Assembly: GCF_035207705.1 (NCBI RefSeq)
Contig: NZ_CP128187.1
Span: 2,914,001 to 2,978,000 of the forward strand
DNA: 64,000 nucleotides
Source: Maribacter sp. BPC-D8
GTDB taxonomy: Bacteria; Bacteroidota; Bacteroidia; Flavobacteriales; Flavobacteriaceae
Direction of reading: 5' to 3'
The notes beneath the pieces are model-generated. The model was not told where the DNA came from. It saw only the letters and a list, made by a program, of their open reading frames with translations, and ran no database searches. Positions within the stretch are counted from its first letter, which is position 1. Each line of letters starts with the position of its first letter. This document shows, in pieces, positions 16,328 to 26,595 of the stretch. Both the position numbers and the translations under genes were made by a program.

Positions 16328-19300
16328 TTAGTTACCAAAATTGTAGCGAATTGTAAATCCGGTATTAATAGTAGTTTGTGGAAAAGCTGTCGAGACTGCA
16401 AATTGTGAGAACGAATGATCGTAAAAGAACAATGCATTTAAGTTCTTGCTTAAAGCGTAATCGGCAGTAAACTTCAACGACATTAAATTCTGACCAGAAG
16501 TTATTTGATTATTATTGATGTCTAAATTTCTAATAATGGTAATATTATCTCTTAAGGTGACATCGGCTTTCAAGTTTAGATCACCTTTCAATCTTGTTTT
16601 ATTACCACCAATATTGGTTACAAATTTTACATCTTTAAAACGATACCCTAACCCAACTGTATATTCTTTACCATTGATCTCGGTCATTAAATCATTATCG
16701 AAACTTAATGATAATGCTCTATCTGTTCTTACTTCTGCTAATATACTAACAGAGTTCTTCATTTCAAAATCTACACGAATTAATGGGTTGAATTGATCCG
16801 TTAATACCACATTGTTTAAAATCAAATCTGGTAAAATGTTTCCATTTTCAGCATTTATAAGTTCAATAGTAGGATCTAATTTCCTGTCATTAACCAACTG
16901 CACCTTCTCTAAATTCGTTTGGTATGAGTTAATACTATATGATGCACGATACCCATGACTTAAAGAAAAACGTTTGAATTTCTTTTTAAACCATTTGCTC
17001 TTCATTAAACCAGTATACTTAATACTCCAGTTCGGTATTGGAATATCTCTAAACGTATCTAAGTTTACTCGTTTAGCATCTTGCCCAGTATATGCCGAAA
17101 AGAACGCTGGTAACAAAACACTTTGTTGTGTTTTTCCATATCCTTCAGGAAACTCACCATTCGCATCGACAGGTATACCTTGTTCGACTGCTATTCTATT
17201 TGCAATCGTAATTCTATTATCTTGAAACTCTTGAAAAGTACTTGAATCAAATTCATCACTTTTACCAAAAGCAGTACCAATCATCATCGTAGAAATACTA
17301 AAGCTACCGTAGTTATTACCTAATTGTAAGTTATACTCTTGATCAACCACGTTAAAGTTCTCTTGATAACTGTCAGAATATTGCCTGTCTGCTACCAAAT
17401 CAATTGTGATATCTTTTGTTGGTTGCGCAGTTGCGGTAATATTCAATTGTTTATTTGTTCTTTGGATGAATTGCTCGTTGAATTCTTGATACCCCGTAAG
17501 CCAACCATTTCTAGCCGCTTCGTACCTAACATCTGACTGACTACCGAACAAGAAACCTATAGTTGGTTTAGTTGTACCAACAAACCCGACAGATTGCGTG
17601 TACCCAGGAAGCACGGTACCATTATTCTCACTATAATTAAAGTTTAATCGTTTCACCATAGTAACGACATCTACAACCGTATTAAATAAATCACTGGTCT
17701 TCCCTTTAATTTTCTCTTGATCTTCAGATAATGCACCCGATTTATCTCTACGTATTGGTCCTGTAGTAGACGCTTTTGGAGATTTACGCTTTTTAAGTCC
17801 GATTAAGTCATAGAACTTTTGCATGGTCAAAGACGATGTTATTGTATGCGTATTTGCGTTCTGTACCGTATTAATATACTCACCAGCTACTTCAAACAAT
17901 GCATCACCTCCTCTTTGCCAGTCAAAATTACTGGTATACGAGTATTGTGTACTTATAAAATCTAAAGCAGGTATCTTAGAAAAAGGCACTTCATAATTTA
18001 GCTGCATTTGTTGAGAATGTCTATTCGGCTCACCAACATCAAAAAAGCCGTCCCACAAGTCAAGCTCATTTCTAATTCTATCTACAGATTCTAAAGGCTC
18101 ATCTTCGTTTAGATAATTTCTAACAATATTATTATTCGAACCAGTAAGATTTAATCGTAGCGATTTTGTCAAATTATAGTTGATAGCATACTGCCAATTG
18201 AATAAATAATTACGCTGCTGTAACTCTGGTAATGAAATTCTATCTTCACCTTCAGTATACACATCTCTAAAACGTTGTGCATTAAACTGTCTATTAATAT
18301 TAGAGGTTACACCAATATTAGAAGGCAATAAATTTAAGTTCAAATCTTTTAGCCATTTCCAGTATTTACCTGTAAAAAGCGAATCCTTTTTAGCAAACGG
18401 TGCAACTTCTACCGGCTCAAAACTGTGATTGTACACAAAACCAGTATTCACATTTTGCTCTTTTAACTCGGCAATTTCAAAATCTCTATGATCGGTTTCG
18501 TTGTAGCTATAGTTAAATGTAAAGTTTTCGACATCGTAAAAGTTAGCATCTGCTTCTTCGCCACGATCCTTACGAACGCCAATTAAGTTGATACTCGTAC
18601 GTTTTGTATAATCTTCAGCCTGTTCTAATACTTCGTCTTTACCCTCTTGGGTAGTTTCTGCCGCAATTCTATCTTCTAGCTTTAAATCATCATATACAGG
18701 ATCAAACTCGGGAGTAATCATTTGCTCTGAAATTCCGTAATTGAACGGTAATTGAATTCCCCATTTCTTAGGAAGCAATTGTCCGACATTAACATTGGTA
18801 ACTACGTCATAAGAAATAACATCTTCACGAGCACGTTCATTTGGCATTTGATCTATAGAACCGAAACCAGAAGTACTTTTACTACCAGTGGCACTAAAAT
18901 TGGCAAAATCGGCAATATTACCATCAATCGCAGCAATTGCAGCCCAGCCACCATTATTATCTAAACCTGCTAAACGAAGTTCATTGAACCAAACCTCACC
19001 TCTTGCCGGTAAAATATCTTGATTCTTTATACCTACCATCATAGTACGTATACTACCTAAAGACGGATTACCTTTTATACCAATACGAACTCTACCAGGC
19101 GTACGAACATCGAACTCACCCACAGGCACAACTTCGCCATTTTCAATTTCAAAGAAACGAACATCACTTAAATCACCATCGGCAATCCATTGCGACTTTA
19201 CTTTCGTTAAATCACTAAGTAGAATATTCATCTCATTATTCTCTGGCCATACCTCATCATCTGCAACCGCAGTAAATGGCGTAAACTCTAATGGTAATTC

Positions 19301-22300
19301 TATTTGATAGTAGTTTTGGGTAAAATCTGTTCCCATACGCAAGAAACCAACTAAAGGTGTAGAAGTATCTGCATAATCACTATCTATAATTTTTTCGGCA
19401 TGTATGAACATTTTCATTTTCTCATACTGACGAATATCAACATTCAAATTTTTAAATACACCTCGTGAATCTTCGGACTCTAAATTAGATACCGTCAACG
19501 AAAGAGATTGCTCGTTCTGTCGAATAATGGTATTATTATTATTCAATTGCTCTCTAATAACACCAGGTGGCAATACATAAGGTATTGGCGTTCTACTACT
19601 ATTTTCTTCAATATTTACCGTATTTACATCTAATGTAGTACCATCATCAGATGGATCGCTATCAATATTTTTATCTTGTAAAGTACTAGTATATGTACGC
19701 CAATCTCCTCTAACTAAATCTAATGTAGCAAAACGTAAAATTGTAGGACTATTAAAACCAGTCATATACATACGCATGAAACTAATAGATCTAAAATCTG
19801 TAATACCACCTACTGCATCGGTAAAGTCACTTAACGGAATTTTATATTGGATCCAACGGTAATTTACATCATCGCCGTTAGGTATTCTAATATCGCCGCT
19901 TGCTGTACCTTCAATAATATCGGTTACATACTCGTCATTAATTGTAGTATTTGGCTTTATTGAAATTCGATATTCATAATAACTATTAACCGTATTCATG
20001 GTTAAATCTCTATCAATATCTTCCACATCTGGCAACGTTGTAGAACCCCTATCTGTATTAGTTACGGTAACCGGTGAGTTACCTTGAGGGTTATTAAAAT
20101 CTATATATCTATCCAGAATACTACCTTCTCTATTTAAGTAATACCCGTAGTTATCTAAAGCAGGATCTTCACCACCGTTATTAGTATACACATCAGCTTC
20201 ACGAATATCATCTAAACCATCAAAACCAATATCTTGTAAACCTCTATTATTCTCATCGGCATCAAAAGCATACACCAATGATTGTGTTGCTGGTACCTCA
20301 CCCCAAGAAGTAGGTGAAACAAAATCGTTACTATTTACACCAGGCAATCCGTTTTCATATTGTTTTTTACCATCACGTAAAATATCTTCAGAAATATTAC
20401 CAAGGTTAAAAACTAATTCACCTGCACCATTTGCAATACCATCAACATAGGGGTCCATTACCCAAAACTGAACGAATTCAACATTACTCTGTTCAAAATC
20501 TGTACTACTTAATGAACGCATCATACCACCCCATTTATTAGTTGGTGCTTGAGTTTCAAAATCAGGATTGTTATTATACGGACCTTTAGTGGTCGGGTAA
20601 TACACCATATCTAAAGTAGACTGTACCTGCGTTTGCCCTTGAGCAACATCGGTCTCAGGAAAAACTTCATCGATATAAACTCTACGCGTAGCATTTGTTG
20701 AAATATCATCATCGCTAATTTCAGCAGGTCTTTGTGTGGTAAAGAATATTGGATCAATGGTATACCAAGATAACTTAGCTCTACCATAACCGTTTAATAA
20801 GTTATTTAAATCTTCGGGCGAACTACCAAAATTTTGATCAGAATTACCAAATTCTAATGGCATACTAGCAAGAGACCACCCAAGAGACGCTCTAATATCT
20901 ATCAGTGCCTGTGCTCCTTCAAAATCATCTAAATATGTCGTAGTCTCCCCCTCAAAATCAGCATTTTTAGGTGAACTAGGTATTAAAGCTGCCATTTCTG
21001 CTCTAACAGAAATATTAGAAGGTACATCGGTGTCTATATTTGGTAACTTATTAACCATACGGGTCAAGAAAGGTACCTCTGTAGAGAAATTAGTATTTAA
21101 TCCGAATATGGTATTATTTACAGATTCTACTCCGTAAGTTGATTTTTGCGTTAACGGTCGTTCGTTCATATTTAACAATGTACCGCCCAAAACAAATTTT
21201 TCATTAAATTGATGTTCAACATTTACACCCGTAAAACGACGTGTTTGTTGTCCGAATACAGCATTGTTTTCTACCGATATATTGATAGGCACATTAGAAG
21301 CCTCTAAACTTGGATCTAATATTTGTACTGTACCCGATTGATAGTTTACCGTATAATCGATACCCTCTTGTAAAGTTCTACCATTTGCAGTAACCGTTAC
21401 CGAACCTTGAGGTACGTTAAAAGCACCAATAGAAATACCATTACTACCTTCTGATTTATAAGAACCTTTTAATATGAATTTATTTTTTTCAGGATCTTGA
21501 AGTGCCGCTGTTTTAGTTAAAGAGTACATATCTCTAAATACATACTGCTCTTGGTTGGCGTTATAACCCGAAGTAACATTGTACTGACCGCTGTTACCAT
21601 TCTGTAGTTTTTCATACAAAGATTCCCCAAAAGGTTCTACCGTGGTAAATATGATGCGACCATTCTGCACATCTATAGTTTGTCCGCTTATAAAATCGAA
21701 GAAACCATCACCACCCGGTTGAATATCATTATAGACATTCAATCTATCTAAATTAAAGACATTTAAAAGAATACTTTCTTCTAAACCTTCAGGCCAACCA
21801 GATCCCGGACCTTCTTCTATAGGAGTAATATAGTTTCTTGGAGTAGGATCAGAATATAGAATATTCATTTTAAAATCTTCCTCACTTAAACTATACGCGC
21901 CAGTTGCGTAAATATTCTTCATCATCAAGTCCCAAATAGGATCAGTGATATTGGTAATATTACTTTTAAGAAGTTTAAGAATTAAGGTATTATTCTCGAT
22001 AACTGTGTTTACAGTCTGTGTAACCGTTGTAGCTTCAATACCTCCATTTGCAAATTCACCAACTTGGTATACTTGACCTTGAAATGTGTACTGATACGCA
22101 ACACCTAAAACTTCATCATTACTTAAACGTTGGTTTAATGAAATATAACCTAACTGAGTATTGAAATCGAAATCTCTACCTTGCTCTAACTTTCTAGCAT
22201 TCTCTAAATAGGCATAATCAAAACCTTGATTAGGATTGTACCCGCCTGCGAAACTACCGGCATTGAATCCGCTTTCTACAGTTGCGATTTCCCTAATATT

Positions 22301-23521
22301 ATCATTTAACGCACCATTATTAGTAAGTATTAAAGCGGGGTCATAATCATTGGCGTTGTTTCTAGGTCTTAAATCTGCAGGACCATTAAAGAACCCGCCA
22401 CCACTACCGTTACTCTGACCAACTCTGGTCTTCGTAATATCTGATTCACCTAAATCTTGAATAGCCACAACATTACGCACATTCAAGGTCTGCTGTGTTC
22501 TGTTGGTAATCCAAACCTCTATACGGGTTATCTGTACCTGACTTTTTATATAAGGATAAGAAGAAAGTGCTTCATCATAGTTATCTCTAAAGTACTGTGC
22601 TAAGAAGAAGTGTCTATTTTCATCATAGTCCAAAGCCGTAAGAGAGAAATCATTTAATGTACCACCACCTTGTGCAACTACTGTATTGTTTTGTGAGCGT
22701 TGTTCAGAAAAAACAGCGGTTACCGAAGTTTTACCAAATTGCAGTTTCGTTTTTACACCAAATAAACTCTGTGCACCAGAAATTAACGAACTGTTAAGTG
22801 GCATGTTTACGTTACCAACTTCTATAGATTGTATAATATCATCTTCTGTTGGCGTATAATCTAACTTTACAATATTCTGAAAATCGAAAGTTGCTTCTGT
22901 ATCATAATTTGCGGTTACTTGTAAACGCTCTCCTATTTGACCCAGCATACTAAGACTAATACGTTGATCAAAATCGAAAGAAAGATTCGTTCTGTTTCTT
23001 GGTGATAAAGAAGGATTATCATTTTTCTGCCAGATAACACCTAAATCCATCGCAACAGATCCTTGCGGAATTATCTCGATAGTATTACCCCCAAAAATGG
23101 TAGAAAAGAAATCGTTATTCACATAAAAGTTAGGAAGTAAGTTTTTACGAGCTTCTTCACTACCTTCTTTTTTACCCGAATAAGCATCAGATTTTTCTTT
23201 GAAATATGATTTTATTCCTTCTTCCCTAATCAATTTAAAATATTGGTCTGGTGTAAGAATTACAGGATATCCGATATTAAAATCGCCCACACTCTCATTA
23301 TAGATATATCGATCAAGTTTAGGATCATAAATATACTTCGACACAATACTTTCTGGATTCTCAATTAGAATTCTACCCAGATCATATCCTGTTTTTACCG
23401 AATCAATTTCCTGTTCTTCTGTTTCTTGCGCCACAACAGTAGTTATGGAACCTAAAAACATAAAGAATACAAAGATGTGCTTAAAAGAAATTTTAAGAAA
23501 TTTAGTTACCTCGTTTTTCAA
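16328..23521 (-). CDS. sprA: SprA, outer membrane translocon of the type IX secretion system / gliding motility
   Basis: 2397-aa protein, by far the largest gene here. An N-terminal signal peptide (basic start, hydrophobic FVFFMFLGS, cleavage near VVAQ) leads into a very long beta-rich sequence ending in RYNFGN, a typical outer-membrane barrel end with terminal aromatic residues. SprA (Sov in Porphyromonas) forms the giant 36-strand barrel through which T9SS cargo and gliding adhesins are exported. Repeated beta-strand segments and the SprA N-terminal features fit this length. The only plausible start is a TTG at 23519-23521, 5 bp after the ruvA stop, suggesting translational coupling; no ATG lies between the ruvA stop and the signal peptide. 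Order ruvA-sprA-gcvH is conserved in flavobacteria. Confidence 0.93.
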   Translation of the reverse strand: MKNEVTKFLKISFKHIFVFFMFLGSITTVVAQETEEQEIDSVKTGYDLGRILIENPESIVSKYIYDPKLDRYIYNESVGDFNIGYPVILTPDQYFKLIREEGIKSYFKEKSDAYSGKKEGSEEARKNLLPNFYVNNDFFSTIFGGNTIEIIPQGSVAMDLGVIWQKNDNPSLSPRNRTNLSFDFDQRISLSMLGQIGERLQVTANYDTEATFDFQNIVKLDYTPTEDDIIQSIEVGNVNMPLNSSLISGAQSLFGVKTKLQFGKTSVTAVFSEQRSQNNTVVAQGGGTLNDFSLTALDYDENRHFFLAQYFRDNYDEALSSYPYIKSQVQITRIEVWITNRTQQTLNVRNVVAIQDLGESDITKTRVGQSNGSGGGFFNGPADLRPRNNANDYDPALILTNNGALNDNIREIATVESGFNAGSFAGGYNPNQGFDYAYLENARKLEQGRDFDFNTQLGYISLNQRLSNDEVLGVAYQYTFQGQVYQVGEFANGGIEATTVTQTVNTVIENNTLILKLLKSNITNITDPIWDLMMKNIYATGAYSLSEEDFKMNILYSDPTPRNYITPIEEGPGSGWPEGLEESILLNVFNLDRLNVYNDIQPGGDGFFDFISGQTIDVQNGRIIFTTVEPFGESLYEKLQNGNSGQYNVTSGYNANQEQYVFRDMYSLTKTAALQDPEKNKFILKGSYKSEGSNGISIGAFNVPQGSVTVTANGRTLQEGIDYTVNYQSGTVQILDPSLEASNVPINISVENNAVFGQQTRRFTGVNVEHQFNEKFVLGGTLLNMNERPLTQKSTYGVESVNNTIFGLNTNFSTEVPFLTRMVNKLPNIDTDVPSNISVRAEMAALIPSSPKNADFEGETTTYLDDFEGAQALIDIRASLGWSLASMPLEFGNSDQNFGSSPEDLNNLLNGYGRAKLSWYTIDPIFFTTQRPAEISDDDISTNATRRVYIDEVFPETDVAQGQTQVQSTLDMVYYPTTKGPYNNNPDFETQAPTNKWGGMMRSLSSTDFEQSNVEFVQFWVMDPYVDGIANGAGELVFNLGNISEDILRDGKKQYENGLPGVNSNDFVSPTSWGEVPATQSLVYAFDADENNRGLQDIGFDGLDDIREADVYTNNGGEDPALDNYGYYLNREGSILDRYIDFNNPQGNSPVTVTNTDRGSTTLPDVEDIDRDLTMNTVNSYYEYRISIKPNTTINDEYVTDIIEGTASGDIRIPNGDDVNYRWIQYKIPLSDFTDAVGGITDFRSISFMRMYMTGFNSPTILRFATLDLVRGDWRTYTSTLQDKNIDSDPSDDGTTLDVNTVNIEENSSRTPIPYVLPPGVIREQLNNNNTIIRQNEQSLSLTVSNLESEDSRGVFKNLNVDIRQYEKMKMFIHAEKIIDSDYADTSTPLVGFLRMGTDFTQNYYQIELPLEFTPFTAVADDEVWPENNEMNILLSDLTKVKSQWIADGDLSDVRFFEIENGEVVPVGEFDVRTPGRVRIGIKGNPSLGSIRTMMVGIKNQDILPARGEVWFNELRLAGLDNNGGWAAIAAIDGNIADFANFSATGSKSTSGFGSIDQMPNERAREDVISYDVVTNVNVGQLLPKKWGIQLPFNYGISEQMITPEFDPVYDDLKLEDRIAAETTQEGKDEVLEQAEDYTKRTSINLIGVRKDRGEEADANFYDVENFTFNYSYNETDHRDFEIAELKEQNVNTGFVYNHSFEPVEVAPFAKKDSLFTGKYWKWLKDLNLNLLPSNIGVTSNINRQFNAQRFRDVYTEGEDRISLPELQQRNYLFNWQYAINYNLTKSLRLNLTGSNNNIVRNYLNEDEPLESVDRIRNELDLWDGFFDVGEPNRHSQQMQLNYEVPFSKIPALDFISTQYSYTSNFDWQRGGDALFEVAGEYINTVQNANTHTITSSLTMQKFYDLIGLKKRKSPKASTTGPIRRDKSGALSEDQEKIKGKTSDLFNTVVDVVTMVKRLNFNYSENNGTVLPGYTQSVGFVGTTKPTIGFLFGSQSDVRYEAARNGWLTGYQEFNEQFIQRTNKQLNITATAQPTKDITIDLVADRQYSDSYQENFNVVDQEYNLQLGNNYGSFSISTMMIGTAFGKSDEFDSSTFQEFQDNRITIANRIAVEQGIPVDANGEFPEGYGKTQQSVLLPAFFSAYTGQDAKRVNLDTFRDIPIPNWSIKYTGLMKSKWFKKKFKRFSLSHGYRASYSINSYQTNLEKVQLVNDRKLDPTIELINAENGNILPDLILNNVVLTDQFNPLIRVDFEMKNSVSILAEVRTDRALSLSFDNDLMTEINGKEYTVGLGYRFKDVKFVTNIGGNKTRLKGDLNLKADVTLRDNITIIRNLDINNNQITSGQNLMSLKFTADYALSKNLNALFFYDHSFSQFAVSTAFPQTTINTGFTIRYNFGN

Positions 23522-23526
23522 ACTTA

Positions 23527-24108
23527 TTACAAATTTTTGAGCGCGAGTTTAATTATATTCTCGACACTTAGAGAAGCATCTTGACTAAGCACTTTATCGA
23601 CAACCCTCTCTGATTGTTTACGTGCGAAGCCTAGAACTTCTAAAGCAGATAACGCTTCATCTTTATTTGTATTGTTTATACTTAGCGAAAGTTCGTCTAT
23701 ATCGTAAACTTTTAAGACCTTATCTCTAAGATCTAAAATTACACGTTGTGCAGTTTTGGCTCCTATACCTTTTACTGCCTGTATTGATGCAACATCGCCG
23801 TTAGCAATAGCATCTCTTACCTGAGAAGGAGACATAGATGAAAGCATGGTTCTAGCTATACTTGATCCAATACCCGAAACAGATAGTAATAATCGAAAAA
23901 TTTCACGTTCAGATTTTTCAACAAACCCGAACAAGGTGTGAGAATCTTCCTTCACTTGAAGGTGCGTAAAAACTGAGATATTTTCTTGCTCTGGCAGCTT
24001 TGAAAAAGTGTTTAAAGAAATATTTACAAAATAGCCCACACCACCACATTCGATAATAACATGAGTTGGGTACTTCTCTACTAGTTTTCCTCTTAAGTGA
24101 TGTATCAT
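23527..24108 (-). CDS. ruvA: Holliday junction DNA helicase subunit RuvA
   Basis: 193 aa, normal length. Domain I is the OB fold (MIHHLRGKLVEKYPTHVIIECGGVGYFV), domain II carries two helix-hairpin-helix motifs (VSGIGSSIARTML and VKGIGAKTAQRVILDLRDK), and domain III is the short C-terminal three-helix domain that binds RuvB. It binds the junction and loads RuvB (29207-30229, separate operon). sprA follows after 5 bp. Confidence 0.97.
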   Translation of the reverse strand: MIHHLRGKLVEKYPTHVIIECGGVGYFVNISLNTFSKLPEQENISVFTHLQVKEDSHTLFGFVEKSEREIFRLLLSVSGIGSSIARTMLSSMSPSQVRDAIANGDVASIQAVKGIGAKTAQRVILDLRDKVLKVYDIDELSLSINNTNKDEALSALEVLGFARKQSERVVDKVLSQDASLSVENIIKLALKNL

Positions 24109-24117
24109 GGTTTTTTA

Positions 24118-24156
24118 AAATTAAAAAGGGAAAGAAGTATGTCTACCAATTTCCCT
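24118..24156 (-). terminator. Probable terminator behind malic enzyme gene
   Basis: On the minus strand AGGGAAA pairs with TTTCCCT around a 16-nt apical part that contains a small inner pairing, followed by TTTTAATTTT. It lies between the maeB stop and ruvA. Confidence 0.65.
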
Positions 24157-24181
24157 GTTTGAGTTATTATTTAATTAAATA

Positions 24182-26476
24182 TTATTTTGAACCTTTAGCT
24201 TTCTTGCGCTTTTCACGCTCTTGAGCATCAATTACAGCTACTGCCGCCATGTTTACTATTTCATCTACACTGGCACCCAATTGCATAATATGAACCGCTT
24301 TTCTTAATCCGACCATAATCGGACCGATAGATTCTGCTCTGTTCAATTCCTTTAAAAGTTTATAGGTAATATTCGCCGATTCTAAATTCGGAAATATTAA
24401 GGTGTTTACTTTTCTACCCGCTAGTTTAGAAAATGGGAACTTACTCTCATGAAGTTCTCTGTTCAAAGCGAAATCCATTTGTATTTCACCATCAACTACC
24501 AAATCAGGCTTAGTCTCATGAAGAATACGAACAGCTTCTCTAACTTTTCTAGCATTAGGATGCGTTGAAGACCCAAAGTTAGCATAGCTTAACATTGCCA
24601 ATACAGGATCAAAACCAAAATTAGCAGCAACATTCGCTGTCATTTGTGCAATATCTGCAAGCTCTTCTGCATTTGGCTCTATATTAATTGAGGTATCCGC
24701 TAAAAATAATGGTCCTCTATCGGTGATCATAATATTCACCGTTGCTACTTTTTTAACTCCACTTGCTCTACCAATAACTTCTAAAATTGGTTTTACTACC
24801 GTAGGATAAGCTCTTGAGTAACCAGAAATCATACCATCTGCATCACCCTCAAGAACCATCATCGAACCAAAATAGTTACGCTCGCGCATTTTTATTTTTG
24901 CACTGTAAAAAGTTACACCGCTTCGTTTGCGACTTTCCCAATATTTAGTAGCATAACGAATATGACGTTCGTCGAACTCTTTTGAAATAGGATCAATAAT
25001 CACCAAATCAGCATCGAACTCCAACTCTTTCTTCAATTCAAGAATAATATCTTTTCTACCCAAAAGAATAGGAATAGCAATACCTTCTTCATGAACTATT
25101 TGTGCCGCTTTTAAAACATCTAAATGATCAGCTTCAGCAAATACTATTCTCTTAGCACTACTACGTGCTCTACTATGTAATAATCGAACAACCTTATTAT
25201 CGTTACCAGAACGAAGCATAAGCTCTTCTCTATATTTATCCCAATCTTCTATTGGCGCCTTCGCAACACCACTCTCCATTGCCGCTTTAGCTACTGCAGG
25301 TGGTATCTCGTAAATTAAACGCTGATCAAAAGGCTTAGGTATAATATATTCCTTACCAAAAGTTAATCTTGTTTCGCCATAAGCTATATTCACTTGCTCA
25401 GGCACTGGTTGTCTTGTTAAATCTGCCAAAGCTTTTACTGCTGCCATTTTCATAGCCTCGTTTATAGCCGTAGCTCTAACATCTAAGGCGCCTCTAAATA
25501 TGAATGGAAAACCAAGTACATTGTTTACTTGATTAGGATGATCAGATCGTCCCGTTGCCATTATAATATCTTTTCTGGTAGCAACTGCTAAATCATAAGC
25601 TATCTCTGGATCCGGATTTGCCATTGCAAACACAATAGGGTTCTTAGCCATTGATAGTAACATATTCGGAGTTACTACATTTGCTATAGATAGACCAACG
25701 AATACATCGGCATCAACCATTGCTTCATCAAGCGTATTTATTTTTCTATCGGTAGCGAATTCTTTCTTTGCTGGGGATAAATTATCGGCATCTTTTCTAA
25801 TGACACCTTTACTATCAAGCATTACTATATTCTCTGCCTTGGCACCAAATGCTTTATACAATTTAGTACATGAAACAGCCGCAGCACCTGCACCGCTAAT
25901 AACGATGCGCACATTGTCCATTTTCTTGTTAGAAATCTCTAAGGCGTTTAACAAAGCCGCTGCAGAAATAATAGCAGTACCATGTTGATCATCGTGCATT
26001 ACAGGAATATCTAACTCCTCTTTTAATCTGCGTTCAATTTCAAAAGCTTCAGGAGCTTTTATATCCTCAAGGTTAATTCCACCAAAAGTTGGCGCAATCA
26101 TCTTTACAGTTTCAACAAACTTATCTACATCTTCCGTATCGATTTCAATATCAATACCATCTATATCTGCAAAAATCTTAAACAGAAGACCTTTACCTTC
26201 CATTACAGGTTTTGATGCCTCCGGACCGATGTTTCCTAATCCTAATACAGCAGTACCATTAGAAATAATAGCAACTAAATTACCTTTAGAGGTGTATTTG
26301 TATGCGTTTTCCTTATCCTTTGCTATTTCTAAGCATGGCTCTGCCACACCCGGCGAGTAAGCCAAAGCTAGATCACGTTGTGTACTATAAGGTTTTGTGG
26401 GAACTATTTTAATTTTACCAGGCTGTGGTTTTGCATGATAAATAAGTGCTTCTCTTCTTAGCTTTTCATTGCTCAT
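24182..26476 (-). CDS. maeB: NADP-dependent malic enzyme (malic / phosphotransacetylase-like fusion)
   Basis: 764 aa, the normal size of the large MaeB type. Residues about 1-430 are the malic enzyme part: YSPGVAEPCLEI, the metal/substrate motif VMHDDQHGTAIISAAALLNAL, and the Rossmann motif VISGAGAAAVSC. Residues about 430-760 resemble phosphate acetyltransferase and are thought to be regulatory. It converts malate to pyruvate with NADPH formation. Monocistronic: its own leader with a TAAATTTG box at 26496-26503, 19 bp upstream of the ATG (no clear -33 box), and a terminator behind it. Confidence 0.95.
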   Translation of the reverse strand: MSNEKLRREALIYHAKPQPGKIKIVPTKPYSTQRDLALAYSPGVAEPCLEIAKDKENAYKYTSKGNLVAIISNGTAVLGLGNIGPEASKPVMEGKGLLFKIFADIDGIDIEIDTEDVDKFVETVKMIAPTFGGINLEDIKAPEAFEIERRLKEELDIPVMHDDQHGTAIISAAALLNALEISNKKMDNVRIVISGAGAAAVSCTKLYKAFGAKAENIVMLDSKGVIRKDADNLSPAKKEFATDRKINTLDEAMVDADVFVGLSIANVVTPNMLLSMAKNPIVFAMANPDPEIAYDLAVATRKDIIMATGRSDHPNQVNNVLGFPFIFRGALDVRATAINEAMKMAAVKALADLTRQPVPEQVNIAYGETRLTFGKEYIIPKPFDQRLIYEIPPAVAKAAMESGVAKAPIEDWDKYREELMLRSGNDNKVVRLLHSRARSSAKRIVFAEADHLDVLKAAQIVHEEGIAIPILLGRKDIILELKKELEFDADLVIIDPISKEFDERHIRYATKYWESRKRSGVTFYSAKIKMRERNYFGSMMVLEGDADGMISGYSRAYPTVVKPILEVIGRASGVKKVATVNIMITDRGPLFLADTSINIEPNAEELADIAQMTANVAANFGFDPVLAMLSYANFGSSTHPNARKVREAVRILHETKPDLVVDGEIQMDFALNRELHESKFPFSKLAGRKVNTLIFPNLESANITYKLLKELNRAESIGPIMVGLRKAVHIMQLGASVDEIVNMAAVAVIDAQEREKRKKAKGSK

Positions 26477-26595
26477 ACTCTTCTATTTAAAAAAACAAAT
26501 TTAAAGGTATTCTGTAAGAAAGCGTTAAGCGAATCGGTATTTATATAAACAAAATAAATTGTTCTTTGATATATATCGCAAAATAAAATCTCCTA

